This document shows positions 1 to 7,488 of a stretch of 39,730 nucleotides of DNA, one piece after another. The stretch covers positions 1 through 39,730 of the forward strand of contig NZ_JACCBX010000002.1 of assembly GCF_013409995.1 (NCBI RefSeq), read 5' to 3'. This stretch comes from Neobacillus driksii. Its GTDB lineage: Bacteria > Bacillota > Bacilli > Bacillales > Cytobacillaceae. The notes beneath the pieces were generated by a model. That model worked only from the letters and a program-made list of their open reading frames with translations. It was not told where the DNA came from and made no database searches. Positions within the stretch are counted from its first letter, which is position 1, and each line of letters begins with the position of its first letter. Position numbers and translations under genes: made by a program.

Positions 1-135
1 AGCCCCCCTCAAGATGAGATTTCCCATAGCGTCAAGCTAGTAAGAACCCTGAAAGATGATCAGGTTGATAGGTCAGAGGTGGAAGCGTGGTAACATGTGG
101 AGCTGACTGATACTAATCGTTCGAGGACTTAACCA
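1..135 (+). rRNA. 23S ribosomal RNA, 3' end (partial)
   Basis: The window opens inside a 23S gene. The conserved 3' domain is readable, with the text GCTGACTGATACTAATCGTT followed by CGAGGACTTAACC, the usual Bacillus 23S terminus. The 5' part lies outside the window. It is read on the + strand and is followed by a spacer and the 5S gene, so this is the distal end of an rrn operon. The exact mature end is uncertain by a few bases. Confidence 0.96.
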
Positions 136-337
136 AATAGAAAAGCGGAGGCGACTGTTCAACTTCGACGAACGCTTCCGAGCCGGCATTGCAAATCCCG
201 GTTTTGGATTTGTAGAGACGGATCGAAACGGCCGAGAAGTTAGGAGCCGCAGCTGGACAATATTTAAAAGCGAACTCGTTTTTACACACTTCTTCTGGTT
301 ATCTAGTTTTGAGGGAATGAAACCTCAAATTAAATAG
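136..337 (+). other. 23S-5S internal transcribed spacer
   Basis: About 200 nt separate the two rRNAs, longer than the roughly 50-100 nt I would expect in B. subtilis. No tRNA is visible. The 5' part (about 140-260) contains inverted segments, for example AACTTC near 160 and GAAGTT near 235, and probably folds. The last 30 nt hold a TTGAGG/CCTCAA hairpin (about 308-328) just before 5S, a likely processing structure. Confidence 0.7.
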
Positions 338-454
<117 letters not shown>

Positions 455-459
455 AAACG

Positions 460-486
460 AACACAACCTGTTATGGTTGTGTTTTT
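460..486 (+). terminator. rrn operon terminator
   Basis: ACACAACC (461-468), a six-base loop and GGTTGTGT (475-482) are followed by a T run. It sits directly after 5S. Confidence 0.9.
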
Positions 487-609
487 GTATATTTTTATAA
501 TGAATTGTGCCTTAATATCACATTAAATCGCGGGGTACCAATCTCCGACTGTATTCCTTATAAATCTTCTGTTCATAGGGGAAAGTAAGTTTATGGAGGT
601 GATTGGAAT

Positions 610-864
610 ATGATGCACGATGAACCGCGTGATTATATTACCATAAAGGACGAGCAAGGAAATCTAAAGGATTTCGCTGTTGAGGCGTTGTTTGACATGG
701 AAGGCAGGTCATATGCACTTTTGGCAGCCGAGGATGAAACGATGGTCATGCAGGTTGTAGGAGACGAAGGGGACCAATATTTAGTTGGAATTTCCGATCC
801 AGTCGAAAGCCAGTCCATTTTGGATGCATACCAAATTGCTGTGGAGGAAGCACCTGCAGAGTAA
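610..864 (+). CDS. DUF1292 family protein (YrzB-like)
   Basis: This is an 84-residue, very acidic protein of the DUF1292 family (B. subtilis YrzB type). The pattern is typical: a short N-terminus, then ITIKDEQGNLKDFAVEALFDMEGRSYALL, written here as ITIKDEQGNL at residues 11-20 followed by FAVEALFDMEGRSYALL, and an E-rich tail. No catalytic motif is visible and the function of the family is not established. The ribosome site GGAGGTG at 595-601 supports the ATG at 610, with a second ATG at 613 equally well placed. It stands alone after the rRNA operon and is followed by a hairpin at 907-926. Confidence 0.85.
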   Translation: MMHDEPRDYITIKDEQGNLKDFAVEALFDMEGRSYALLAAEDETMVMQVVGDEGDQYLVGISDPVESQSILDAYQIAVEEAPAE

Positions 865-906
865 ATAATTATTATATAATAATGTTATGTTAACTTAGAA
901 GATAGC

Positions 907-930
907 GCCAGTCGTATCTGACTGGCTTAT
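907..930 (+). terminator. Hairpin after the DUF1292 gene
   Basis: GCCAGTC (907-913) and GACTGGC (920-926) form a 7-bp stem with a six-base loop. The T tract after it is weak (TTATT), so termination is likely but not certain. Confidence 0.5.
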
Positions 931-1023
931 TACAGCTATAGCCTTTAAATGATAAATATTTGTTTTACCGTGTGAATATAATTCATCGACATACTTATTT
1001 TTATTGAAAGTAGGTATTTGCAG

Positions 1024-1350
1024 ATGAAGAGTAAAATACACCGGTGTAATTGCAGGAAAGTATGGTCGATTCAAAATCGGAAATTTAAAATTACCGTCCA
1101 ATCTATTCTTCTTACTGGCGAATGGTTTGCTGAATTAAAACCCGAAAGAAAATGTGAACCAAAAGGATTTGTAACAACGAAGAAGAGTCAGGAAATCGTC
1201 TACAATCCAACTAGTAAATATTTGGAAAACTTTACAATAGTTGATAAACTAATTTATGATAAAAAAAACGTCAACTTCAACATTAAAAACGGAAAGTGTT
1301 TATATTTTGCTGAGGATGGTACCTGTTATATTCTTAATAAGGAAGCATAA
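1024..1350 (+). CDS. Hypothetical Cys-containing protein
   Basis: I do not recognise this 108-residue basic protein. It has CNC near the N-terminus (HRCNCRKVW) and three further cysteines (ERKCEP, NGKCLYF, DGTCYIL), with no membrane segment or signal peptide. The spacing does not match a standard zinc ribbon. AAAGTAGG at 1007-1014 lies nine bases before the ATG at 1024. A TTG at 1018 is also in frame but too close to that site. The gene stands alone, with no close partner or obvious terminator. Coding status rests on the ribosome site, the length and the protein-like composition. Confidence 0.6.
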   Translation: MKSKIHRCNCRKVWSIQNRKFKITVQSILLTGEWFAELKPERKCEPKGFVTTKKSQEIVYNPTSKYLENFTIVDKLIYDKKNVNFNIKNGKCLYFAEDGTCYILNKEA

Positions 1351-1551
1351 GACATTCGCTTTACTTTATTTTTGTACAAACAAATGTCAAAATAATATCA
1401 TAAATGCCTGATTTAGAATAAATGCCGGTATGGTATGTTAAATGCAGAAAACTGTATTTTAGTAGTGAAAACGTTATTTTAAGAACTAATATATTTTATA
1501 GTTTAATTGTCTCCATACAGAAAAATTAAACGTTATTTTTGGGGTGGCACG

Positions 1552-3024
1552 ATGAAATTCACAGGCAGAATCACATTACTATTAATATCCATAATGGTCT
1601 CGATTATAGAATCATTTTCCGAACCTACAACCATATGGTCAATCTTAGAAGCTATTTTATTTGCTGCCATCGCTGCATTCCTCGGATGGGTATATGATAA
1701 TGCCATTTACTATAAGAATAAGGCTGAAATCAGTGAATCTAGATTATCGAATCTATTAAAACTTTCACCCGAGCCAATTATGGTTTACCAGGATGAGAAA
1801 ATCGTCTTCGTGAATGATAAATTTGAGGAATTGGTTGATTCATCTTCTGGTGATATTCTTGGTAAATCCATCTATCATTTTGTTTTACCAGAGTATCATC
1901 CAACCGTTAGGCAAAGGTTTAATGACATGATTCTAGGGAATAAAAGTTTTGATCGTGTTGAAATAAAAATTATATCCTCAAATCATAACATATTGGACAT
2001 TGAAATCTCTTCAGCTCCGATTCTTTATAATGACAAACCTGCCATAGAAGTCTTTCTAAGAGATGTTACTAAACGAAATAAACTATCAGAAGAGGTACGC
2101 AAAAATACAGAATTGTATCGTTTTATTACAGAAAATACTACTGATCTTATCTCATTTCTCAATCCTAACGGGGAGTATGAATATTTATCTCCATCTAGTA
2201 AGGATTTATTAGATTTCTATCCAGAGGAAATGATAGGTAAAAATCTATCCGAGTTTTTACATCCTGGCGAGATAGAAAAAGTAATTGCTTTACTCCTTGA
2301 GGCAGATGAAGAATTGGATTTTGCTGCATTCTCTCACCGAACTAAGAAAAAAGATGGTTCGTATATGTGGATGGAAACAAATGCTCGAACCATACGAAAG
2401 AATTCTCGAAAGCTAGAAGGAATTGTAGCTGTTTCACGGGATATTACTGAACGATTAGAGAAAGAAGAAAGACTACATGAAGCAAATGTCATGCTACGGT
2501 ATATTTCTAACATGGACGGTTTAACAGGAATCCCGAATCGAAGATATTTTGATGAAAAACTCCAAGAGGAATGGAAGCGGTTAAAACGAAATTCTAGTCC
2601 ATTTTCAGCTATCATGATTGATATTGATTTTTTTAAAAAATACAATGACTTCAATGGTCATCAAGCGGGCGATGAGTGTTTAAGACTAATTGCCTCAGTG
2701 TTAAAAAATACTGTCAGGAGAGCTGGTGATTTTGCTGCTAGATATGGCGGGGAAGAATTCGTAATTTTGCTGCCAGAAACCGATGCACAAGGAGCTGTTC
2801 ATGTGGCTGAATTGCTTCAGGCAAATGTAAGAGATCTAAATATACCCTATCTTTCAAACGTATTAGAACCTATAGTCAGCATTAGTATTGGCTGCTCAAC
2901 ACTAATTCCAGATGAAAGAACAAAACCCGAGGAACTAATTAAACTTGCTGATAAAGAATTATATAAAGCGAAAGAAAGCAGGCGTAACCAACTGATTTTC
3001 AACCAACTATCTCATCTTGCTTAA
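1552..3024 (+). CDS. Membrane diguanylate cyclase with two PAS domains
   Basis: This 490-residue protein should make cyclic di-GMP from two GTP. Two hydrophobic segments near the N-terminus (about residues 5-20 and 28-50) anchor it in the membrane. PAS 1 spans about 64-180, PAS 2 about 185-305, each ending in a DVT/DIT linker (LRDVTKRNK, SRDITERLE). A GGDEF domain fills the rest, beginning at DGLTGIPNRRYFDE. The active-site signature is GGEEF, and RAGD lies exactly five residues before it, the canonical inhibitory I-site RxxD, so product feedback is likely. The ATG at 1552 follows GGGGTGG (1541-1547). An in-frame TTG at 1507 lacks a ribosome site. No EAL domain is present. The signal sensed by the PAS domains cannot be read from sequence. 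Confidence 0.93.
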   Translation: MKFTGRITLLLISIMVSIIESFSEPTTIWSILEAILFAAIAAFLGWVYDNAIYYKNKAEISESRLSNLLKLSPEPIMVYQDEKIVFVNDKFEELVDSSSGDILGKSIYHFVLPEYHPTVRQRFNDMILGNKSFDRVEIKIISSNHNILDIEISSAPILYNDKPAIEVFLRDVTKRNKLSEEVRKNTELYRFITENTTDLISFLNPNGEYEYLSPSSKDLLDFYPEEMIGKNLSEFLHPGEIEKVIALLLEADEELDFAAFSHRTKKKDGSYMWMETNARTIRKNSRKLEGIVAVSRDITERLEKEERLHEANVMLRYISNMDGLTGIPNRRYFDEKLQEEWKRLKRNSSPFSAIMIDIDFFKKYNDFNGHQAGDECLRLIASVLKNTVRRAGDFAARYGGEEFVILLPETDAQGAVHVAELLQANVRDLNIPYLSNVLEPIVSISIGCSTLIPDERTKPEELIKLADKELYKAKESRRNQLIFNQLSHLA

Positions 3025-3043
3025 AAGCAAGGTGTTTTTTTTG
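3013..3043 (+). terminator. Terminator of the diguanylate cyclase gene
   Basis: CATCTTGC and GCAAGGTG form a stem with loop TTAAAA, followed by eight T. It overlaps the stop codon region. Confidence 0.85.
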
Positions 3044-3124
3044 TATTATTTACAAGTTTATTTTAATATAAAAGCTGGAAAATAAGAAAGTAAAAAATAG
3101 TTATAACAATGGGGGTACATAGCG

Positions 3125-4249
3125 GTGAATTCGAAATTCGAACCATTATTTGAAACATTGACATTTAAGAATGGAATCCAGTTGAAAAACCGAATTGTGA
3201 TGGCACCAATGACAAATTGGTCATCGAATCCTGATGGAACGGTTACGGAGGCTGAGGTAAACTATTATGCAAGACGCTCTAGTGGCGTTGGGATGGTTAT
3301 TACAGCTTGTACATATGTTACTGCCAATGGAAAGGGGTTTCATGGAGAATTCGGAGGGGATCGGGATGAGTTAATCCCTAGTTTACAAAAGCTAGCCACA
3401 GCTATTAAAGAGCAAGGAGCTAAAGCAATATTACAAATTTTCCATGGTGGGAGGCAGGTACCGCCTGAATTAGTGCCGAATGGTGATATTGTCAGTGCCA
3501 GTAATATTCCAGCAGAAGGAAATGGGAAGCCGGTTCCACGGGAACTATCAGACCAAGAAGTTAGTTCCATTATCCGCGATTTTGGTGAAACAACACGCCG
3601 GGCAATAGAAGCAGGTTTTGATGGAGTAGAAATCCATGGCGCCAACGGCTATCTCATCCAACAGTTTTTCTCTCCACATTCAAACCGCCGTAACGATCGT
3701 TGGGGAGGCAGTTTAGAGAAACGGTTAACCTTCCCACTGGCCGTTGTAAATGAAGTTAAGCGTGTGGTTGCTGAGAATGCCAAAGGGCCGTTTATTGTCG
3801 GATACCGCTTTTCTCCAGAAGAGGCAGAAACACCCGGCATTACCATGGCGGATACGCTTGTCTTAATTGATGAATTAGCCAAAAAGGATCTGGATTATCT
3901 TCATGTCTCGCTGCAGGATTTCTGGTCAACCCCAAGAAGAGGTGTTGACGATACGCGTTCACGGATTGAAATCATCCAAGAACGAGTTGGAAATAAAGTT
4001 CCTGTGATTGGGGTTGGCTCCATTTATACTCCGGATGAAGCTTTAAAAGCTTTCCAGACAGGGGTTGCACTGATTGCCCTAGGACGTGAATTGATTATTG
4101 ATCCAGATTGGGTACAGAAGGTACAAGAGGGAAGAGTAGATGAAATTACTACAGAGATTAATAAGGATAATCAGGAACAGCTTGTTATTCCTGATCCACT
4201 ATGGCAGGCGATTACTCACACACCAGGGTGGTTTCCAGGAATTCAGTAA
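3125..4249 (+). CDS. NADH:flavin oxidoreductase, Old Yellow Enzyme family
   Basis: This is a 374-residue FMN-dependent ene-reductase-type TIM barrel that uses NAD(P)H to reduce activated alkenes. Family marks are the N-terminal LKNRIVMAPMTNW, the HGGRQ motif, and the block HGANGYLIQQFFSPHSNRRND followed by RWGGSLEKR, which carries FMN and substrate contacts. The C-terminal phosphate-binding strand reads ALIALGRELIIDPDW. It lacks the extra Fe-S and FAD domains of 2,4-dienoyl-CoA reductases, so it is the short, single-domain type. The GTG start at 3125 is preceded by GGGGGT at 3111-3116. It is monocistronic. The physiological substrate is unknown. Confidence 0.93.
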   Translation: MNSKFEPLFETLTFKNGIQLKNRIVMAPMTNWSSNPDGTVTEAEVNYYARRSSGVGMVITACTYVTANGKGFHGEFGGDRDELIPSLQKLATAIKEQGAKAILQIFHGGRQVPPELVPNGDIVSASNIPAEGNGKPVPRELSDQEVSSIIRDFGETTRRAIEAGFDGVEIHGANGYLIQQFFSPHSNRRNDRWGGSLEKRLTFPLAVVNEVKRVVAENAKGPFIVGYRFSPEEAETPGITMADTLVLIDELAKKDLDYLHVSLQDFWSTPRRGVDDTRSRIEIIQERVGNKVPVIGVGSIYTPDEALKAFQTGVALIALGRELIIDPDWVQKVQEGRVDEITTEINKDNQEQLVIPDPLWQAITHTPGWFPGIQ

Positions 4250-4254
4250 CGCGA

Positions 4255-4289
4255 AAAGAGTTCATCCGCACGGTAGGGATGAACTCTTT
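4255..4289. terminator. Bidirectional terminator
   Basis: A perfect 13-bp stem (4255-4267 with 4277-4289) has A runs on one side and T runs on the other. It can end both the OYE gene (+) and the converging hypothetical gene (-), whose stop codon it overlaps. Confidence 0.9.
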
Positions 4290-4665
4290 ACTGTTTATAC
4301 TCAGCGTTATATGAATTTTCTCCAGCATGAACAGATAGAAGCGTGTCAGCATAACCTACCAGCCGATTCACAATTTCATCTGCAACAGCATAAACGAGTT
4401 GGTGCAGTTCGTTTTTATGCAGGGAAAGATCATCAAAAATGATGGTGGTATTAATAAAAATTTGTTTTGTATCATAAAGATTATAATGGATAATTGTTTT
4501 TCCAGCCGCACCACCGGTTACCGGGTCGGTATAACTGGGAAGAAAAATATACCATTCCTCTGCTGAAGGTGACCGGAAATTCTTCGTAAACTTCATTCCT
4601 CTTATTTCATATTCTATTTGTTCTTTCAACCTTTCATCCATTACCTCAATAATGTTATCTTCCAA
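4288..4665 (-). CDS. Hypothetical protein
   Basis: A 125-residue soluble protein that I cannot assign. Its N-terminal third is rich in E and K (MDERLKEQIEYEIRGMKF), the middle is strand-like with aromatic residues (EEWYIFLPSYTDP) and the C-terminal part is helical (HQLVYAVADEIVNRLVGYADTLL). No signal peptide or metal motif is seen. The start is a TTG at 4665, supported by GGAGGAG about eight bases upstream on the minus strand. It converges on the OYE gene and diverges from the MFS gene. Confidence 0.7.
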   Translation of the reverse strand: MEDNIIEVMDERLKEQIEYEIRGMKFTKNFRSPSAEEWYIFLPSYTDPVTGGAAGKTIIHYNLYDTKQIFINTTIIFDDLSLHKNELHQLVYAVADEIVNRLVGYADTLLSVHAGENSYNAEYKQ

Positions 4666-4843
4666 AGTTACTCCTCCTTCTCGATATCAAATAGGATACC
4701 CAATAAAAAGATGAGACTATCCTCATTTAATGGTAATGAGAAAAGAGTAGTTTCAAAAAATAACATTTTGCTATAATAGTAGGAGTGAATTACCCTTTGT
4801 AAAAAATTTGAAATTATCAACAACACATTTCAGGAGGAACAAA

Positions 4844-6181
4844 ATGAACAAGAATAAGTATGTGTTTATAGGGCTTGTCATTACGACACTCATTTCAGCT
4901 CTTGATACAAATATCATGCAAACTGCAAGTCCCACGATTGTTAATCAACTTGGGGGCTTGGAATTGTTTTCATGGATATTTGTTGTTTATATGTTAGTGA
5001 GTACCATTACGGTTCCTCTTTACGGCAAATTATCGGATATGTATGGTCGAAAAAAACTTCTAATGGTTGCGGTAGCTTTGTTTACTGTCGGATCCATTCT
5101 TTGCGGTTTAGCTAATTCAATGGTAATGTTGATTATTTTTCGAGGTATTCAAGGATTAGGCGCCGGGGGAATGATTCCTCTTTCCATGATTATAGTGGGG
5201 GATTTATTCACAATAGAAAAACGCGGGAAAATCCAAGCGGTCTTTAGCGCAATATGGGCGATATCCTCGATTATCGGGCCAATATTAGGATCCTTTTTTG
5301 TGGAAGCAATGACCTGGAGATGGATATTCTTTATCAATATCCCTATTGGTATTGCAACCATTCTTTTTCTAATACCCTATAAGGAAGCTGCGGCATACAA
5401 AAAGACCTATATCGATTATAAAGGTTTTTTCCTTTTCGGTATTTCGATTACCCTTTTATTATTATCAACCAGCTTGAGCAATCCTTTCTGGTATGTTATC
5501 AGTGGTGTAATCGGGTTTATACTATTTGTCCTTGTCGAAAGAAAAGAGCAGCATCCTTTACTCCCCGTTACCTTATTTAAAAATAAAGGGCTACTATCGA
5601 CGAATCTTTTTATGTTAATTTATTGCTTATCATTCTATGGTACATCGAACTTTATTCCGTTATATTTGCAGGAAAGCAGTCAAATGAGTATTTATAAAAG
5701 TGGATTGATTTTGTTAAGTATTGCGCTTGGATGGTCGTTTGGAAGTACACCTGCAGGAAAATGGATTATCCGTTTTGGCTATAAGGTTTTATTTATGATT
5801 GGTAGTATTGTAACAACTGTTTCAGGGTTGATTCTTTATTTATTCATCCAGGATTTATCCTATGTTGGTTTGTTTATCATTTTGACAATCCAGGGATTTT
5901 GCTTTGGTTTATTGTTTGCCCTAGGAACAATTGCCTCACAAGAATTTGCGGAATCCACTATAAAGGGGATGTCTACTTCGCTTCAGATATTTTTAAGAAA
6001 TATTGGGACATCCGTAGGTGTTACCATTATGGGCGTGATTATTAATCATGGGGTTACACTTGCCATAGGGATGAAAAACGTCTTTCTTTATGCTCTCATA
6101 TTGAGTTTCATTACGATCTTTCTTAGCTTTCGAATTCCAGAGAAAACATCCCCAGTTGGAGAGACAGCTTTATCTAAGTAA
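4844..6181 (+). CDS. MFS multidrug-type exporter (DHA2-like)
   Basis: This is a 445-residue polytopic membrane protein of the major facilitator superfamily, probably a proton-driven drug exporter. Motif A is GKLSDMYGRKK after TM2, motif B is RGIQGLGAGG in TM4, and an antiporter motif C-like GPILGSFF lies in TM5. TM1 carries the D in ALDTNIMQTASPTI, typical of the 14-TM DHA2 group, although the protein is short for that group (usually 470 or more) and ends soon after the last helix. AGGAGG at 4832-4837 fixes the ATG at 4844. A TATAAT lies about 60 nt upstream. The substrate cannot be inferred, and no regulator gene is adjacent. Confidence 0.88.
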   Translation: MNKNKYVFIGLVITTLISALDTNIMQTASPTIVNQLGGLELFSWIFVVYMLVSTITVPLYGKLSDMYGRKKLLMVAVALFTVGSILCGLANSMVMLIIFRGIQGLGAGGMIPLSMIIVGDLFTIEKRGKIQAVFSAIWAISSIIGPILGSFFVEAMTWRWIFFINIPIGIATILFLIPYKEAAAYKKTYIDYKGFFLFGISITLLLLSTSLSNPFWYVISGVIGFILFVLVERKEQHPLLPVTLFKNKGLLSTNLFMLIYCLSFYGTSNFIPLYLQESSQMSIYKSGLILLSIALGWSFGSTPAGKWIIRFGYKVLFMIGSIVTTVSGLILYLFIQDLSYVGLFIILTIQGFCFGLLFALGTIASQEFAESTIKGMSTSLQIFLRNIGTSVGVTIMGVIINHGVTLAIGMKNVFLYALILSFITIFLSFRIPEKTSPVGETALSK

Positions 6182-6228
6182 AGGTTTACTCGCTTGAATA
6201 AAATACCTTCACAGATAAATAATAGGTC

Positions 6229-6249
6229 TAGTGTTATCCAATAACACTA
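6229..6249. promoter_or_regulatory. Perfect inverted repeat before a small ORF
   Basis: TAGTGTTAT (6229-6237), three bases and ATAACACTA (6241-6249) form a perfect palindrome. No T run follows, so an operator-like site or a 5'-leader hairpin for the small ORF at 6274 is as likely as a terminator for the MFS gene. Confidence 0.45.
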
Positions 6250-6273
6250 AACTTCAATGTGGAGGGATATACT

Positions 6274-6408
6274 TTGAATATACTTTTTAGCTTATTAAGA
6301 TCGTTGAAGCTTCTAAGGATTAGGTTAACTTATGTACTTAATAATGCTCAAGCTAAGTTGAACTTTCTTTTAAGGAAGCCAGTTAGACTAAGCCCAGTGT
6401 ATTCGTAA
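6274..6408 (+). CDS. Possible small basic peptide, 44 residues
   Basis: A TTG start seven bases after GGAGGG (6261-6266) opens a 44-codon frame ending in TAA. The peptide begins MNILFSLLRSLKLLRIRL and is Leu-rich and strongly basic, so an amphipathic membrane-binding helix is plausible. It lies between a perfect palindrome (6229-6249) and a strong terminator (6439-6467), so it may be its own transcription unit. I know no family for it. The evidence is the ribosome site, the frame and the framing signals only. Confidence 0.4.
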   Translation: MNILFSLLRSLKLLRIRLTYVLNNAQAKLNFLLRKPVRLSPVYS

Positions 6409-6438
6409 AGTATGATCATTTCGCATTGCAAGAACAAA

Positions 6439-6467
6439 AGGTGAGCATAGCACTATGCTTGCCTTTT
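6439..6467 (+). terminator. Terminator after the small ORF
   Basis: A 12-bp stem (6439-6450 with 6453-6464, one G-T pair) with a two-base loop is followed by TTTTT. Confidence 0.85.
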
Positions 6468-6474
6468 TATATAG

Positions 6475-6506
6475 AAAAAAAGTCCAGTATTGAATTGGAC
6501 TTTTTC
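6475..6506 (-). terminator. Terminator of the carbonic anhydrase-like gene
   Basis: AAGTCCA and TGGACTT close a hairpin with A and T runs on both flanks. It can work in both directions. On the minus strand it follows the gene at 6515. Confidence 0.85.
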
Positions 6507-6514
6507 CATGCTCA

Positions 6515-7027
6515 TTATTTTAATATTTCTCTATATTCTTTACCTTTTTCTACATAGTTATCACTGGAATATTTGAGCATTTGCAGGTCTTTTTCTGTTA
6601 ATTCACGGACTACTTTCCCAGGTGAACCTAGAACTAAGGATCGTGGAGGGATCTTAATACCACCCGCTAAAAGTGTGTTCGCACCAATTATACATTCTTC
6701 TCCAACTTCGACATTGTCTAGTAAAGTCGACCCCATTCCAATAATTGAATTTCTGCCAATCTTACAGCCATGCAAAATAACATTATGTCCAATGGTAACA
6801 TCGTCTCCAATTTCAACAGGAGAACCTTCATACAGGTGAATCGTGGAGTTATCTTGAATACTGCATCTTTTCCCAACCTTAATCGGGCCATCATCTCCAC
6901 GCAGCACTGCATTAAACCAAACGGTCGATTCCTCTCCAATCGTAACATCTCCAATAATATAAGCACCAGGTGCAACAAATACACTTTCATGCACGTTAGG
7001 TGTGGTCCCTTTGTATGGAAAATTCAT
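6515..7027 (-). CDS. Gamma carbonic anhydrase family protein (YtoA-like)
   Basis: This is a 170-residue left-handed beta-helix protein built of hexapeptide repeats (IGDVTI, IGEEST, IGDDVTIGHNVILHG and so on). Three histidines at the expected metal positions, H64 (NSTIHLYEG), H81 and H86 (GHNVILHG), match the zinc site of gamma carbonic anhydrases, which are trimers. R43-G-D-D (VLRGDDGPI) and QDNS are also family marks. The length is normal for the YrdA/YtoA group, and the C-terminus is a single helix. Carbonic anhydrase activity has been hard to show for many members, so the enzymatic role is inferred. It is transcribed alone. Confidence 0.88.
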   Translation of the reverse strand: MNFPYKGTTPNVHESVFVAPGAYIIGDVTIGEESTVWFNAVLRGDDGPIKVGKRCSIQDNSTIHLYEGSPVEIGDDVTIGHNVILHGCKIGRNSIIGMGSTLLDNVEVGEECIIGANTLLAGGIKIPPRSLVLGSPGKVVRELTEKDLQMLKYSSDNYVEKGKEYREILK

Positions 7028-7488
7028 TGTTTTACTCGCTCCCTTATATTCAGAATTGTTTTACATTTCAGCAAAATTATACCATTACTATCAGAGGAAC
7101 GAAAATTGTAGGATTGAAAAAGACTACTCAAAAACTGAAACTGAGGAGATTTTCCCTTAAGTAAGTATCAATATTACTAGGAAAAAATAATCATTTTAAC
7201 AAAATAGAGAAAATTACCTCAACAAAAAGATTGATAAACTAGTATAAAAGGATTCGTGCGCCTCAGAAAAAGATTACTTGTCGACCTAAAATTGGACTAT
7301 TTTTTCCATATTTCCCAATGAATACTATTTTATCAATTTAGACTTACGCCAGTTTTTTAGACTATATTCGACACAAACAACAATCTCAAAACGTTATTTT
7401 TAAGATAGCACCATGTTTATGACATAAAGAGTGCGAAGGAAGGAGGGCAGGAAACGCTTAGTTACTATCATACTTAGGGGGTAATGGG
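7028..7488. other. Intergenic region, nothing assignable
   Basis: These 461 AT-rich bases lie between two divergent genes and should hold both promoters. I see no convincing -35/-10 pair, RNA gene or repeat. The last 50 bases contain the purine-rich AAGGAAGGAGGGC and the ribosome site TAGGGGGTAAT for the downstream gene. Confidence 0.5.

Noticed and set aside
4140..4442. 100-codon frame overlapping the OYE gene end and the bidirectional terminator
   Set aside because: It crosses a strong terminator hairpin and overlaps two better-supported genes.
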